Assembly: GCF_000687475.1 (NCBI RefSeq)
Contig: NC_057319.1
Span: 3,276,001-3,340,000, forward strand
DNA: 64,000 nucleotides
Source: Ustilaginoidea virens
Taxonomy: Eukaryota; Ascomycota; Sordariomycetes; Hypocreales; Clavicipitaceae
Direction of reading: 5' to 3'
Of this stretch, positions 36,052-48,837 are shown in pieces (the first letter of the stretch is position 1; every line of letters starts with the position of its first letter). The notes below the pieces were generated by a model, which ran no database searches, was not told the DNA's origin, and saw nothing but the letters and a program-made list of their open reading frames with translations. The translations under genes and the position numbers were made by a program.

Positions 36052-39000
36052 AAAAAAAGGAAAAAAAGAAAAGAAAAAAGGTCATCAGATAATGTTGCAA
36101 CTACATGTCCCAAGGCAGTAGGGGAGCCTGATTTGTGCAGCGCTAGCTAGAATCCTTTTGCTTGCCACCATAAATCGCTTATACCGGGAATTTTGTTCGC
36201 TTGGGGAAAAAAAAAAAAAAAAAGAAATAAAAATGAAAAAAAAAGGGGGGAGCAGAGAGAAGAGAAGGGTGTGTGTGGGAGAGCGAGAACAGATATTTCT
36301 TCAAGGACATCTGCTTTGCGCAGCCGTCACAATGGGCCATTGCAGTAAAGGGAGAGATTTGACCGTCTCTGCCAGCGTCCCAGTCCTCCTGTTGAGATTT
36401 AACCTTCTCATCTGTCCTGGAGTGCTAGCCGTCCATACACCGTCTCAGTCGCGCAGAAAAATTGCACCTGTGGCGAGCCGGAGCCACGCAGCTGTACGGT
36501 GCCCATGTGGACCATTACCGTGCCACCACATGTTGATACGAGGATGGTGTCTTCGGGGCTGGCCGTTGAATCAGCTTTGCGCAAGGATGATTGCTTGGTT
36601 GCTGTCGTTCGCGGCAGGCCGCTGCAGTTTTGTATATCAGTCTCTACTTCAACCAGGTCCGGGAAACGCATGAATCTTGAGGGGGCAAGGGGCAAGGCAA
36701 GATTAGGCACGTACAACAGATATCGTCACCCCTAGCTTAACGCATGAGTTATTTTGCATCCAAAACATCGCTTTGATGACACTTGTTCGTCTACTCGGGA
36801 AACTCACCAATACTGTTTGCTCACAATTGTAGGCGGACATCTCCGTTCTGTTTCGATGTACTTGGAGCACCACGATTCCACCAAATGGTAGTGATGTTGG
36901 CAGCTCATCTCTTTCTAAAAGGAAGAAACCGTTAAAAGAAAAGAAAAGAAAAAGAGTACCTCTGTTAACGCTGATCCACGTCCCCATTGGGCTCGGGATG
37001 TATAGGCTCCTTACATAGATGTAGTTGCACATGTTGTGTGTGTGATGGCTGCTAGGTCAAAGCCTGAAACCTTTACTCGGAGAGCCCGTCCTAGTCTTGG
37101 TCGAGGAACGAAGCTGTTCCCTGGACAAAAGGACAGAGCCAGGGGCCGGGACAGTGAGAGTTGCAAAGGTCCAACCGAACAGCAAGAACGGGGTGCCAGA
37201 TTAGGTTATCTTGTCAGCGGCGTACGGAGTACTTTGCGCGTAGTAGTCTGGTGACAGATGGCTCGGAATAATAAACGTGCTGGAGAGACAAGATGGTGAG
37301 GATTCTCTTTCATCCAAGGACGAGGCTTCTCTCAGATAAATACTGAATCCGCACAACGATAGGGCAGTGATTTCTTCCCAAAGATTTCATCAGTCAAAGA
37401 CGATCGAGGAAAAAGGCGTCGATGTTGAGCAGCGGCCATTCTTATTACTGCCAGGGTGAATAAGCTGGCAAAGGAGTCTCCGCTTTACCCATCGTCTTCC
37501 CCCCTGCCTTTGATGTCGAGGCCCTTAGCACACAATGACTTGACTTTGCCAGCCGACATGGAGAAGGGTGCGAGAAGCCAGGGTAGGAAAACAACACACC
37601 ACCCGGCAGGTCAGGCAAGGGGTGATTTTACTTGGATTCCTATACCCCCCTCTAGGCTCTTCCCCAGGCAGCAAAACGAGACCCTCCCAAAAGAGAGGGG
37701 CGTGGAAACTTGGTGGTGGTGTCCAACATCATCTTTGGTTGGCATGAAAGCCTCTGGGGTCTGGTGCGTGGGCGTGGGTGTTGTGGAGCCCAGAACCGAT
37801 AACTCTGGCCTTGTCGTCCAGAAAATGCCTGATACCTGCAACCTGCAACCTGCAACTCCCCCAGAGCCGTCCCGAGACTCGCTTCGCGCTGCGCTCAAGT
37901 TCGTCCCGCCTCGCTAGTGCGATTGCTTCAACTGCACCACAACGGCATCGCTGTATCATTGTAACAGTGGAGTAACGTCTTCCGTTGCTTGACTCGGACT
38001 TTGTTGGCTGCCATGTCGGTGAACTTGTCTCGCCTGCCCTGCTTTTCACCTTTTTTTTTTTTTTTTTTTTTTTCCCGGCGCAGATTCGGGGTGCTTGCGG
38101 GTTGTGACAGAAGCTTGTTCCAGCATAAATCAATGACAGACGCCGCAAGCGGGAGGAGGGAAAGCCGAGCGAGACTGAATCATCGCGACGATGACTTAGG
38201 AATCCAGTTGCGACGGGTATGAAGTTTGACCTCCATCTTCGCTACTTTGCTCAGGCGCCCAGGGGCATTATCCAAAGAATAATGTTGCGGTCGATCGAAC
38301 AGGAAACTCTTGTAATGACGTCGAACAGCTTGTAAGTGGTGACATGAGAAACGAGGTTTATTTTTATTTTTATTTTTTTTTTCCCCTTCTTATACACTCG
38401 AGAACTCGCCCGAGCATTGGCGTACAGACTTGGAATCATCCAGTCAAAAGCTTAACGTCGGCATCTTTCTGCGGACAAATGCAGGAGACTGCTAGCCTAT
38501 GGGCCATCACATCACCACCTAACTAACTACTATGTAGTAGGTAGTTTACCTGTTAGTGTGCGGCTTGGCTGAATCGAGAGCAAGGGCGGGGACAAACGGA
38601 CAAACGGACAAACTGATGGTATGGTGGATCCCACCGCGAAAAGCTTCTAGTTCATCTACAGACGGGGGATATCTGGTGTCAGCTTTTTGCCTCTGTTCCG
38701 CTCAAACCAGAACCGCGGACCCAAACCAGACGTCGTGCGAGTGGGAGTACAGTGGTGTGCTGTGGTGTTTTGGGCAAGAATCATTGCTGCATCGCAGCCA
38801 AGTTGGCCAGGTCGCTTCCGTGCAGCGTCAGGTTTGCGCTTGCACGTCAGCGCCCGATTGCTTGAACCCAGCATCAAGGATGCCTCCTTTAATTTCCGCG
38901 AAACTCGTCATCAAGGCTCTTGGGCATTGTGCTGACGCTGGGAAACGGCAGAAACGGCAGCAAGCTATCAATGCGATGAAGGTTGATGTATGGAGGGTTG

Positions 39001-42000
39001 GTCGGTTTTGGTTTGGTGGGCATTCGACGCCGCCAGCTGCAGCGGTGCATGTCCAGTCTGGTGGATTAGGCATCTGAGGCAGGTACGAACTGTGACACCT
39101 GGCCTGCCCTGGGCCTGCCCTTCCCAGCCCAGCAACGAAATGCACGCCTTAAATCGAAGCCGGAGGAGATAAAGACAAAACATAGAGGCGGCACGGAAAA
39201 GAAAGACACTGCAACTGCAATGCAGCCCACGCCATTATTCTCTTCTCCCTACCATGTCCGTCCACATCGCAGCACAACCAACCAGACCTATTTGCATACG
39301 CCAACCCAAGACTATAAAGTCTGTTCGTGCCTAACCCGCATCGTCAACCACAGCGTGCCAGCTCAGACGAAACGACGACACGACCTGCAGTCTGCAGTCA
39401 TCTCAACTACCACGTGGTGGTATTTGCGTCTTGAACTTGCCCTAAGCACACCCCCTCCTTGCGCTCCCACGGCGGTCTCAAGAACGGAAATGGCTGCTTC
39501 CTGAACCTCGTCACGCAGACACGCTATTGCGTCCGGCCCGGAAGACCTTGGTACATATGTAAGACGTCCACCCCACTCAGAACGTCTTCGTACTGACCAT
39601 AAACGTGAGCCTACAAGACCACACAGAACCACATCCTTAGCCTAGACATGCAAGACATACGTACCACCGTCTTTGCCCCCTTTTTCCATTTTCCAACCAC
39701 TTGCATGCTCAATGCTAGGAGGGGTTGGGCGTTCCGAAAGCTCGGGGAAAATGCCCAGGTATATTGGGTTTCTGGACGAGATACGGATTGCAATGGAACT
39801 AATGGGAGACATCAAGGATGGAAAATGATTGGTACCTGAATTTCGCTGACCAGTACTGCAAACACCAGCTGCAAGTTTGCAGATTCAGCGTCCTACCCTC
39901 ACTTCTCTGGAGTCACGCGATGAGCACGGAGACTAGCCATGCCTACACGGAAGCCTGCCAAGAGATGGCCCAGAACGCTCATGCACGTACTATTTACCAG
40001 TTTACCATGTCCCAGGAGTCCCAAGGGCAAACATTGTCTCCCTAGCCGTTTCAATGTGGAGACCGGTGAAGATGTGATGACCAGGATTGAAGTGGCATTC
40101 TCTAGCGAATCGACCAATAGTCGAGGCGGATACATGTCCAGCCATATCCGGAACATTCTCAAACTTGTTCTCATGTAGCCAAGAACGATGCAACGAATCT
40201 ATGCTTGCGTTTCATGACGGGCTCAAGAACGGATGTCAAAGCGGGGTGGTCACTGGTTGGCACGGTTTGGTGCACCACGCCCAATTCAGCAACCCGGCGG
40301 CTGCCAAGGGGAAAAGCAGGCGGGAGAGAGACCATGCACCTGCAGTTGGGACTCGCACGCATAAGAATAAGAGGTGCGAGCCAGAAGCCGCGGCTACGGC
40401 AGTGGGTAAGGGCCATGACATGACATACATGATTGTGATGGACACTGATTGTGAAAAAGTAGGCTTCAAGGACGTGCACGTTTCCGATGTTGACGTCTGG
40501 CCGGTGAGGCCATGCCGTATTTTCCAAGATGTCCTTCCCAACCGCCTTGCCAACAGCCTTACCAACAGCCTTACCAACAGCCTTACCAAGAGCCATTCCA
40601 ACCGCCGTTTGAGAAGGACGGTATGGATGGGATGGTGGGATAATGACTTGCTGCAGCCGTTTCACAACCGCCCGGCGACATTCTAACGCGTCTTGTGGTT
40701 CCTCAGCCTGTGAAGAAAGGAGGGACGTTTGGTCAATCTGCGGATGCTTTCAAGGGTCTGCTGAGGCAGAGGGTGGAAAGGTGGAGGACAGGATCATGAT
40801 ATGTAGATTACAAGCATTACGAGCTTAGAACTATTCGACCCCACCGTTTCCACCTTCACTCCGACGGTCGACCCCCTACCCTAGTACATACCCTAGTCGG
40901 TCGTGTGCACGCTTTCGGGTCCAATGTGACACGACGGCTCTGCCCAACATCGGCACGGCTCGACCCATCCGCCACAATAATCCAGGCAACTTCCGAAGCC
41001 ACAGCGGACTGGAGCAAATCCATGACGAGTCAAGCTTCAACACAAAGACCACAAGGCTCCATTCCTTGTTTGTGGTTCGGGGACACGGGTTATCAAGACG
41101 AATTGTTCGTCTTGACTACCTACTTGACCAAGGAGCACAGACATCATGTCGTTACCTGTGAAAGCAATACGATGCGAGCCAAATACTTTTGTCCATCCTG
41201 GCCAGAGACAGTGGGGCCGGGCCATTCATTCATTGACTTTTGCTCTTGTTTGCTTCCAGCTCAAGACTTGACTGTGACGTGACAATTGTTGACATTGTTG
41301 AGAGAGCCAAGTGCGCCTAACGCGGGTGCACCCCAATGCCGTGGGGCACACTTCGGTTTATTTGTTGATGTCCCCTCCTTGGCCTCTCTCCTTGCCCTCT
41401 CATTTATAACATGGTTGACCCAAGGCAGTTCAAGGCATAGGCTGCTGACATGTAAAGTAATGTAGATTGCTTAAACCGGCGCTGCACCGGCAGTCCTTGC
41501 GTGTCAATGTATCATATGCCCTGGTGATAATGCTCGATCGAGCACGTTATCTCTCTGTATGAAACAGCCATGTTGATGCCCAACGAACTTTGGCTCGACG
41601 TTTCCGAGGTCATACCACCACAAAAGCAAAAGCGTAAACAAAGATTAGATGCCTGATGCTACGATGACTATAGTCAACATCACAGATGGAACTTGGGGCC
41701 AAAAAGCCGCGCCCGCGCCTGAGCCGCTGACTGCATGGGGGGGGGGGGGATTTTAAAAAGTCAATAATCACGCGACGAGACGATACGAGACGAGACGATA
41801 CGAGTCGAGTCGAGTCGAGTCGAGCCTGAATGAAGTTGTTGAGCGTCAAGCGCGGCTGTCACATGACCCCACCTACTAGGCGTATATAGGCTCCACCACC
41901 ACAACACGTCTTGGCTTAGCTTCATCAAGCCTCCTTCATATCACATCGTGCAACCGTCACAGCGGCCCACGGAAAGATGGGTTCAAACTCCGCTGCAATC

Positions 42001-44125
42001 TCCAGTGGGTAGGCTACCTAGTAGCATGAGTGGAGCGAGCCGGCCACCATCCCATCCCTCCAAGCCTTACCTACCGAGCTAGTTGCGCCAAGCTGCTGCA
42101 TCCAACGATAACTGCCGGGGGGAGGGGGCTGCCGATGCAAGGCGCCAGCCAAGCCCATTTCAATGGGATAACGGAACGGGAGTACGGAGTGGTTGTGGTT
42201 GCGGTTCAGGGGATTCTCCGACAAAGCAAGTCTTGCCAAATGCCAAGCACCAACGGCGCCGTCGCCATGGTAAATTCAGGTGAAAATGATCCAGTCCTCC
42301 ATCCCTTACCGAGCCGCGGTTTTTGGGCTTTTCAACTTGGCTTACCCCATATGCTTCCTTGACAACAGCAAAGTTGAAAATGCGCGGAAAATAGCTCCAC
42401 GGGGATCTGGGTGCTCCACTCGATCTGGGTAGGACTGGGTAAAGAAGGAGGGTATGCAAATTGATACATACCATCACTCACAAGCTACAGGGATGTTTCG
42501 CCAAGGGTGTTTTTAAAAAGGCAGCAGAGTCCGGAAGTCCAGACTGCAGACCGTCCGTCCCGTGATTTGGATTTCTGTTTCATCGGCTCCACGAGGACAC
42601 CCTTGCTTGGGTTTAGCACTAGAAGATCCGAATCAGCCAGCCCTAGCTAGGCCCCTGGGCAAATCAATGTTGGATGCCTACTCCCCGAATACTCGTCGAA
42701 CCGACCACGTCCTGGCTTTTATTTCTATTTTTATTATTATTTTTTCTTTTTACAACCGCCAGTACTAGCTAGTACTTTGGGAGCATACCTCCGTAAGCAG
42801 AGTCACGCTAGGTCGGTTCATTGTGAGGGCCAAAAAAAAAAAAAAAAAGAAAGAGAAAAAACACCAAGTCCAATGTGCGCCTTTGACAGCCGGCTCATTG
42901 CAGTCGCAAGTCTCTGCGAGTTGGGGAAGCTGCATTTTACACGACTACGACTTGCAGTTTACGCTTTTACGGTTACTGGCCACCACCCATGCTCAGTAGA
43001 GTAGGTACCCAGCGAGCACGGACCTCGATAGCGCATTCCCCGAGCCATGAAGATTGGGGGTGGCGGACGCAGAAAGACGTTGCATCATTCGAGGAACCCC
43101 CCTTCCTCAAGCTCGGCAACACCTCAAGGGCGCGCCCAGCAACAGCTGTCTCGAGAGTCCAGTGACTCAAGCCCATGCAGGCGGGCTGGTCATCACACAG
43201 CAGTCAAGAGTAACTCGGGCCGAGCCAAATTGCCCCAAAAAGTTTGGCCATTCCTGGCAGATTTGACCTCGCCAAGTGGGCCAGAAGGTATAAGATATGG
43301 CCAGATATTGCGACACGCCGAAGATCTGGATGGGACGGGACGACTGCCCCGTGTCCCTCACACACGGCCTTTGGTAATTGACTCACTGGCTTTAGCGAAT
43401 CAGGCTAATAAATACCCGCTGGAGACGTCAATCGAAGACCAGCAAGGTCAAGGGCAAGGAAAGAGACAAGTGTGTAGATACGACAGACGTGTTGAAGATT
43501 GACCGTCCAGTGGAGATAGGTATCCCCATCATCGACTGGAATCAGGGGGGGGGGCTTGTGACATGGTATGCACGTCCGGTCCGTTCTTGGCCCTCGAGTT
43601 TCTTTCTTTCTCTTTGTTGCACAATCTCCCGCCAAGTATCTGCTTTCGCACATCTCACAAACGCCGATACAGCTGCCAGTAGTCGGCACACTGGTAGCCC
43701 CCCCCCCGGAAACCAACTTTCCAACCGTTATGCAGTCAAATCACCCAACAACCCAACGGAAAGATACTCTGCACTATGGATGGCGGTGAAACCCGACTTG
43801 AGCGGCGGCACAACGTCATGGCTATTAAGTGCTATCTATGTATGGCCTATAGAAGGAGGGCATATCCGAACCGCAACAACATGGGGAAAATACATTAGGC
43901 TTGAGCAGCACCTGGCTCAGCGTTCTGGACAAGATGAGGGCTCCCGGTCAAGACACTGGAAGAGACCCCTGGACTTGTGCAAGTTTTGCACCGCCGGGAC
44001 CCAATTCCGACGCTTTCGCGGGGCCACTCGTATTCGAAACAATAGTCATCTCCCTACTGGTGGGTGCGCCAACACAAACTCGATCCTCCAAAAGACTTGC
44101 TCATTAACCCGGCCGGGGGCGTGCA

Positions 44126-45688
44126 TCAGTGATCCAGAAAGGCTTCAATCTCGTCTCGGAGCTCAGCTAGGTGCTTCCCAAGGCTCTCTTCCTTGGACTT
44201 GACTGCTCTGTAAGAGATACCCACCACGTCCGAGAACATTGACTTGCCGTTTACGCAATCTTCGAGACCAGTAGCCGAGTGACTGTGGCCATAGTTGAGG
44301 GCTGGATCCAAGGCGGCAGTTGCGGCGCGCAGACGAGCGAGGAACTCTTCGGCCAGCTGTATGGTGAGAGACATTTGCAGAGACGGGGATGGATCGACAG
44401 CAAAGGAACCAACTTGGACATCAGGGAGTCTCCAGAACCGAAAACACGTCTCGGAATCGGCCTGCGACAGCTCCATGCGAACCAGACTGAAGACCTTTTG
44501 ATACATGTCCAGAAGTCGAACGTATGTAGAGAGCACGAACATGGAGTTCCCGGGATCAGAGCTATCCATGGAAGCGGCTCCTGAACCATGCTGCTCACAC
44601 GCAGACAATCGGTCCAAAACATCGGCCACCCGCCGAGTGAGCTTGAACATTTCGTCAATGGGGAAACCACCCTGGTCTGGGTACGCTTCGTCGGCTGCTC
44701 TTCCCAGGACCTGGATATTGCACACGGCTGCTTGCGGTTGAGGCAAAACAGAGGCAAGGTCCAGCAGCCGAGAGTTGATTTCCGATAGTTGCGCCATCCA
44801 GTGAATGTTGTTGTTGTTGTTGTTGTTGTTGTCCGGGGAGTTTGATTTGGGTATTGGTGCGTGAGCAGCGTGACGCAAGGCAATCTGTCGTGGTCGGCTG
44901 CGGAACCGTGACCTTCGGCGCTTGTCAATGACACTTGGGCCTTGGATACTACCTCCCCTCAGGTCGATTGACGAAACCGGCGTTTGAAACTGGTTGCTCT
45001 CTGCTGCCGGCAAAGTTGTTCGTGTTGGATGAAACGTGTCGTTGTTGCTCTGGTTCAGCTGGTGATCCCACGGCTCCGTAAAGGAAGTGATGGGTTGGAA
45101 CGCTTCCACCGACACAGTGAGGGAACCTTGTGGCAGCGGTGCTGGTGCGGGCGGCGAGAAGAAGCCGAGCTGCTCAAACTGAGCAAAGTCCAGATCCGCA
45201 GGACCCAGTGATGTTTCACCTGCGACGACGACCTCTTTCCCAGGATCCTCAGGTTGCTGCAGTATAGGAAGGTCTGAAAGAAAAAGCATGTTTTGTCAAT
45301 ACATGAAGCTATCAATCATTGGTCGGGGGAATAATGGGCATGCACTGACTTGACACTGCCGTGCAGAGGATCACTTACCCTGTTCTCCAACGACCAGGTC
45401 CAGCTGACTGCCAGTTCTTCGTCTCTTTGGGGAGCGTCTACCAACCGGGGGTTGTATGCCCGCCGCCGGACCCTGCGGCTGGGGAGCTTGTGGCGGCTGT
45501 TGATTCGGATTAGGGTGTCCTTGGACCTGCCGCGGATACTGCTGGTGCTGTGCTTGTTGCTGTGCTTGTTGCTGTGCTTGCGGTTGCGGTGGTTGTTCTT
45601 GTTGATATTGGTGTTGATGATGATGATGATGATGATGATGTTGTTGTTGTTGTTGTTGATGATGATGATGATGATGATGATGCTGTGG

Positions 45689-45724
<36 letters not shown>

Positions 45725-45913
45725 CTTATAGCGAAGAGAGGGACTCGACTTGCACTCGGTTTGGAGTCTAATGCACCGCTCACAAGCCTCGTCACCAACA
45801 CGTTTACAGCTCAGCTTCTGGGAGTGGCAACGGTCGCAGGCCTTCCTAATAATATTATCGGCCATGTTCAGAACCATATCATCGGGGAAAGCAAAGATGG
45901 GGTTAAGAGACAT
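44126..45913 (-). CDS. Zn2Cys6 transcription factor, AflR-like
   Basis: Two exons (45379-45913, 44126-45273), intron GTAAGT...CAG, 560 residues from the first ATG (a second ATG at 45865 would remove 16). The zinc cluster is near the N-terminus: six Cys at about 26, 29, 36, 44, 47 and 54 in KACDRCHSQKLSCKR and ACERCIRLQTECKSSPSLRY, the form typical of AflR-type regulators of secondary-metabolite clusters. A long tract of alternating poly-Gln and poly-His follows (about 65-125), then RRSPKRRRTGSQ, which could be a nuclear signal. A nine-residue Asn tract and a helical C-terminal region (VRLLDMYQKVFSLVRMEL, IQLAEEFLARLRAA) match the AflR C-terminal domain type. Regulatory role is inferred from the family. 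No polyketide synthase, NRPS or tailoring gene lies within this window. Confidence 0.85.
45607..45722 (-). repeat. CAG/CAT-type triplet tracts (Gln/His) in the Zn2Cys6 gene
   Basis: Plus-strand GATGATGAT, GTTGTTGTT and GCTGCTGCT runs code on the minus strand for blocks of 8 His, 6 Gln, 8 His and 11 Gln. Confidence 0.85.
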
Positions 45914-46302
45914 GCGGATGGTTTAAGAAGACGACGCCGAACTGTGATATCCACCTGGAACCATGCGTCACTCCAGCCCCTTCCCGTTCCTATTCTGACT
46001 TGAGACAGATATCAGCCAAGTAATTGGTTACCGAGAAACGATTTCTTTCCAAAAAAAGAAAAAGAAAAAAGGAGAAAAAGATGCAAACCGCCGCTCCCCT
46101 AGACCCAGGCCAAAACTCGTACCCGCTTGTGCTGATGTCGTGATGATAGGCTTGCACCGCACGCTGGACTCGTCGTGTCAGAAGGCTGTGGATTTGTGGA
46201 ACAGACTGCGAACCCGACCATCTGGTAAGGATGAAACAAAAGTGACAGAAAAAGATGAGTCCAGATTTTCCCGGGGGCAACGTCGACACAGAACCGGGGT
46301 TT

Positions 46303-46336
<34 letters not shown>

Positions 46337-48837
46337 TGTGAAAGGGAGGGGGGAGCCGAATCATGCAGGCAGTTCGAAACCGCCTAACCAGTCTCTCGGT
46401 TCCTGATGGAGCTTTGTTGTTACCTTTCCGAATCTCGTATGCCGGTCATACAAGGAACCATGTCCGAATGTGCCAGAGATATACTGGACAAGGGGGAGGG
46501 GGGAATAGCCCGTTCCATTGTATCCCGACCGACGCGACACGCCTGGCAGCATCGAGCAGCGCTATTATCGGGAAACCACGGCCATCAGGGGTTTCCCGCC
46601 AGTGGGTTCAGGAAAGCAAGTAGGTGTTCTGTGCAACGTTGCTCACAAGTCCTCGCCACTCTCGGTCCAGCAAGAAGAGGAGGGGATGCTGGCGCGCCGC
46701 AGTGTGCGGGATAGGGAAGCGAGGCTCATTAAATCGGCAGCCAAGCAACTGCCATGACAAGCCCGGTACCATGTGTTCGGATCGAAGCACAGGGCGGTGA
46801 ACATGTCAGTAGCCGTTAGCAGGTGTAACGGCGGCAGCAGGTAATGAAGGCACGGGCGACATCCGAACCCTGGCCTTGGACGTGTCTGTGCTACAGCCCA
46901 GACTTCAACTCGTGGTTCGACTTGGGGTTGTGTACGGAGTATATGGGTTGGCATAAACACTGCTTTGGGACGTTGCTGCCAGTGTTATACGACGTACCCA
47001 GTAAGAGAAGGGTTTGGGTTTTAAGCACGAGTTTTAGCGATTGCAAAAGCCTTTCCGTCTTTCAAGGCTTGAGGTCTGGTTTCCCAGCATCGGCTTCTCC
47101 AAAGCGACCTGCCTGACTGGGTTTGTGTTGACGACGCGCGGGACGCGAGTAATTTTGCCTTCACCCAGCGACCACACGGCAAAGGTCTTCTCATCAGCCG
47201 AACACAGCCGTGTCTTCCTCCGGCTCGTCCAGTCTCGAGTCTGACAATAATCCCTGATGTTTCTGAAGTTTACCGAGTTTAGCCACGTCGTGGTTTTCTG
47301 TTGCCACCCAAGTTCTTGTCGCCGCCAAAGACCGCCATGCACAGAACTCGCTCACTCCCTAGCCTCGGTATTGTCTCACGGATGTCCGACAGATACATTT
47401 GCATCGCCGAGTGGATGATCTAGCCGTCTGTAGTTTTGCCGGTCAGAGGGATGGGTCGGCTGTAAGCAGTGCTGTTGGTAAGCCTGCGGTTGCGTCCAGG
47501 TCTTAAAGCGTAGAGTCCCTGGCTGAGGTCTATTTTCCAAGTCACGCAACTAGGTCGTAGAATGTCCGTCACGTCTTTATCCAAGCAAGCCTTTGCTCGC
47601 GTCTCGCGAAAATCCGTAGCTGCGACGGCTTATCATTTCACAGGGAATCTCCTTGGATTTGTGGAGACTTGATCCAAGTGATGTCTTACTTTCAAGCTTT
47701 GCAGAAGCCAAACGATAAAGATGAGGTCGGTTGGGTTCGGTGATGGCGACGTTGATAGGGAAAGGTGTATGCGGACAGCGCGGAACCAAACCCCCGTCTC
47801 GCTCCGTCTCGCTCTGTCGTGCTCCGCCCGGCTCTGTCGCCTTCAAAGCCAGCCGCATCTCTCTGCAACGGCTCGAGCCCACGGAAGCATGCATGCCATG
47901 CTGTCACCAATGGCAGCAGACAGACATCTTGCCCGGTAGAGGAGTTGCAGTATATGGCATGGGACACGAACACCGGATCTCGTGAAGCCATGATACCCAT
48001 CAAGTCGAAAGGGTACATGCAAATTCAGCAAGCTCCTTCTATCTTCCCCGTAAAAAGAGCCGTCGAGTGGTGACGTATTCCCACGGAGAGCAAGGTCCGA
48101 GCATGCAAAAGTTTCCATGATGGGGCTTTTTCCCCAGCAACTCGTGCCATCCATGAGTCATTCGTATACAGCAGTTCGAGCTTTCGATTTGTGCGTCGAC
48201 ACGCGAAGAGGTAGCCTCCATCATGGGCAGAATAGGCCTCGGGCACGTGGCCCAACCCTGCTGGCCCCCCAGCCGAGTGGTTCGCCGGTGAGAACGTCCG
48301 AGTCCATGCCAGCACCGGAGCTGATGGATGGCCAGCTGGCCGTTGAAAGGCAACTCGGCTAACTTGCAACGGCGCTCGTCTGAGTTTGTCCAACCTGCGT
48401 CTTCTCGTGCTAGATCAGCGTGGTGCCTCGTGCCGTCGCCGTCTCCGCTCAGTGCCACTCAGCTACAGCCGGGAACACCAACCAAACCCGTTTTACTCGG
48501 GTAGTTGCTCAGAGGCTCAAAGGCCGGCCATGGAGCCCACAGATCCATTGCTTGAAAGAAACGGTTGAAGATGACCATATGAATCCTAGAGCTTGGTACC
48601 CCAACGTGCAGCGTGCCTTGGGAGGAGGGGAGGAGGTGCGTGACGTGACTATGTAGGTGGGAGTTGGCCAGGAGCAACTGATGTCTCGGCTCCGAGACTT
48701 GGGCAGGTGCCGTTACTCCGCACCTCACTCATCCTCATCACCGTGGAAACGGTTCCCCGTTCACAAACTGCCTGCTTTTGGCCATCTCTCCCCCATTGCC
48801 CATCGTGCACATCAGGCAGGCAAATGCAAACGCCGCG
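45914..48837. other. Intergenic region without a supported gene
   Basis: No recognisable protein. It contains a 30-nt G homopolymer (46305-46334), a TACGGAGTA half-palindrome near 46932, and otherwise unique sequence with only short overlapping frames. Confidence 0.5.
46305..46334. repeat. 30-nt G homopolymer
   Basis: Uninterrupted G-run; such runs are error-prone in sequencing and assembly, so its length is not certain. Confidence 0.85.

Larger units (their letters stand above)
28645..44125. other. 15.5 kb region without a recognisable gene
   Basis: Open frames are all short, overlap in several frames and show no domain I recognise. Contents include T-run 28690-28709, a telomere-like CTAACCCTACCCTACCC (29619-29635), A-runs at 36017-36049 and 36204-36220, a GGTGAG repeat (35421-35455), a 12-bp ACAGCCTTACCA repeat (about 40550-40590), a CGAGT/CGAGACGATA repeat (about 41775-41825) and a TATA-like site at 41882-41889. 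No transposase, reverse transcriptase or clear long terminal repeats were seen. It does not look strongly AT-rich. Confidence 0.5.

Noticed and set aside
41968..41990. GGTTCAAACTCC as a possible tRNA B box
   Set aside because: No matching A box or acceptor stem around it; no tRNA was found anywhere in the window by eye.
28645..44125. Strong RIP-type AT-rich block or transposon
   Set aside because: Base composition looks close to the rest, and no transposase, reverse transcriptase or terminal repeats were seen.
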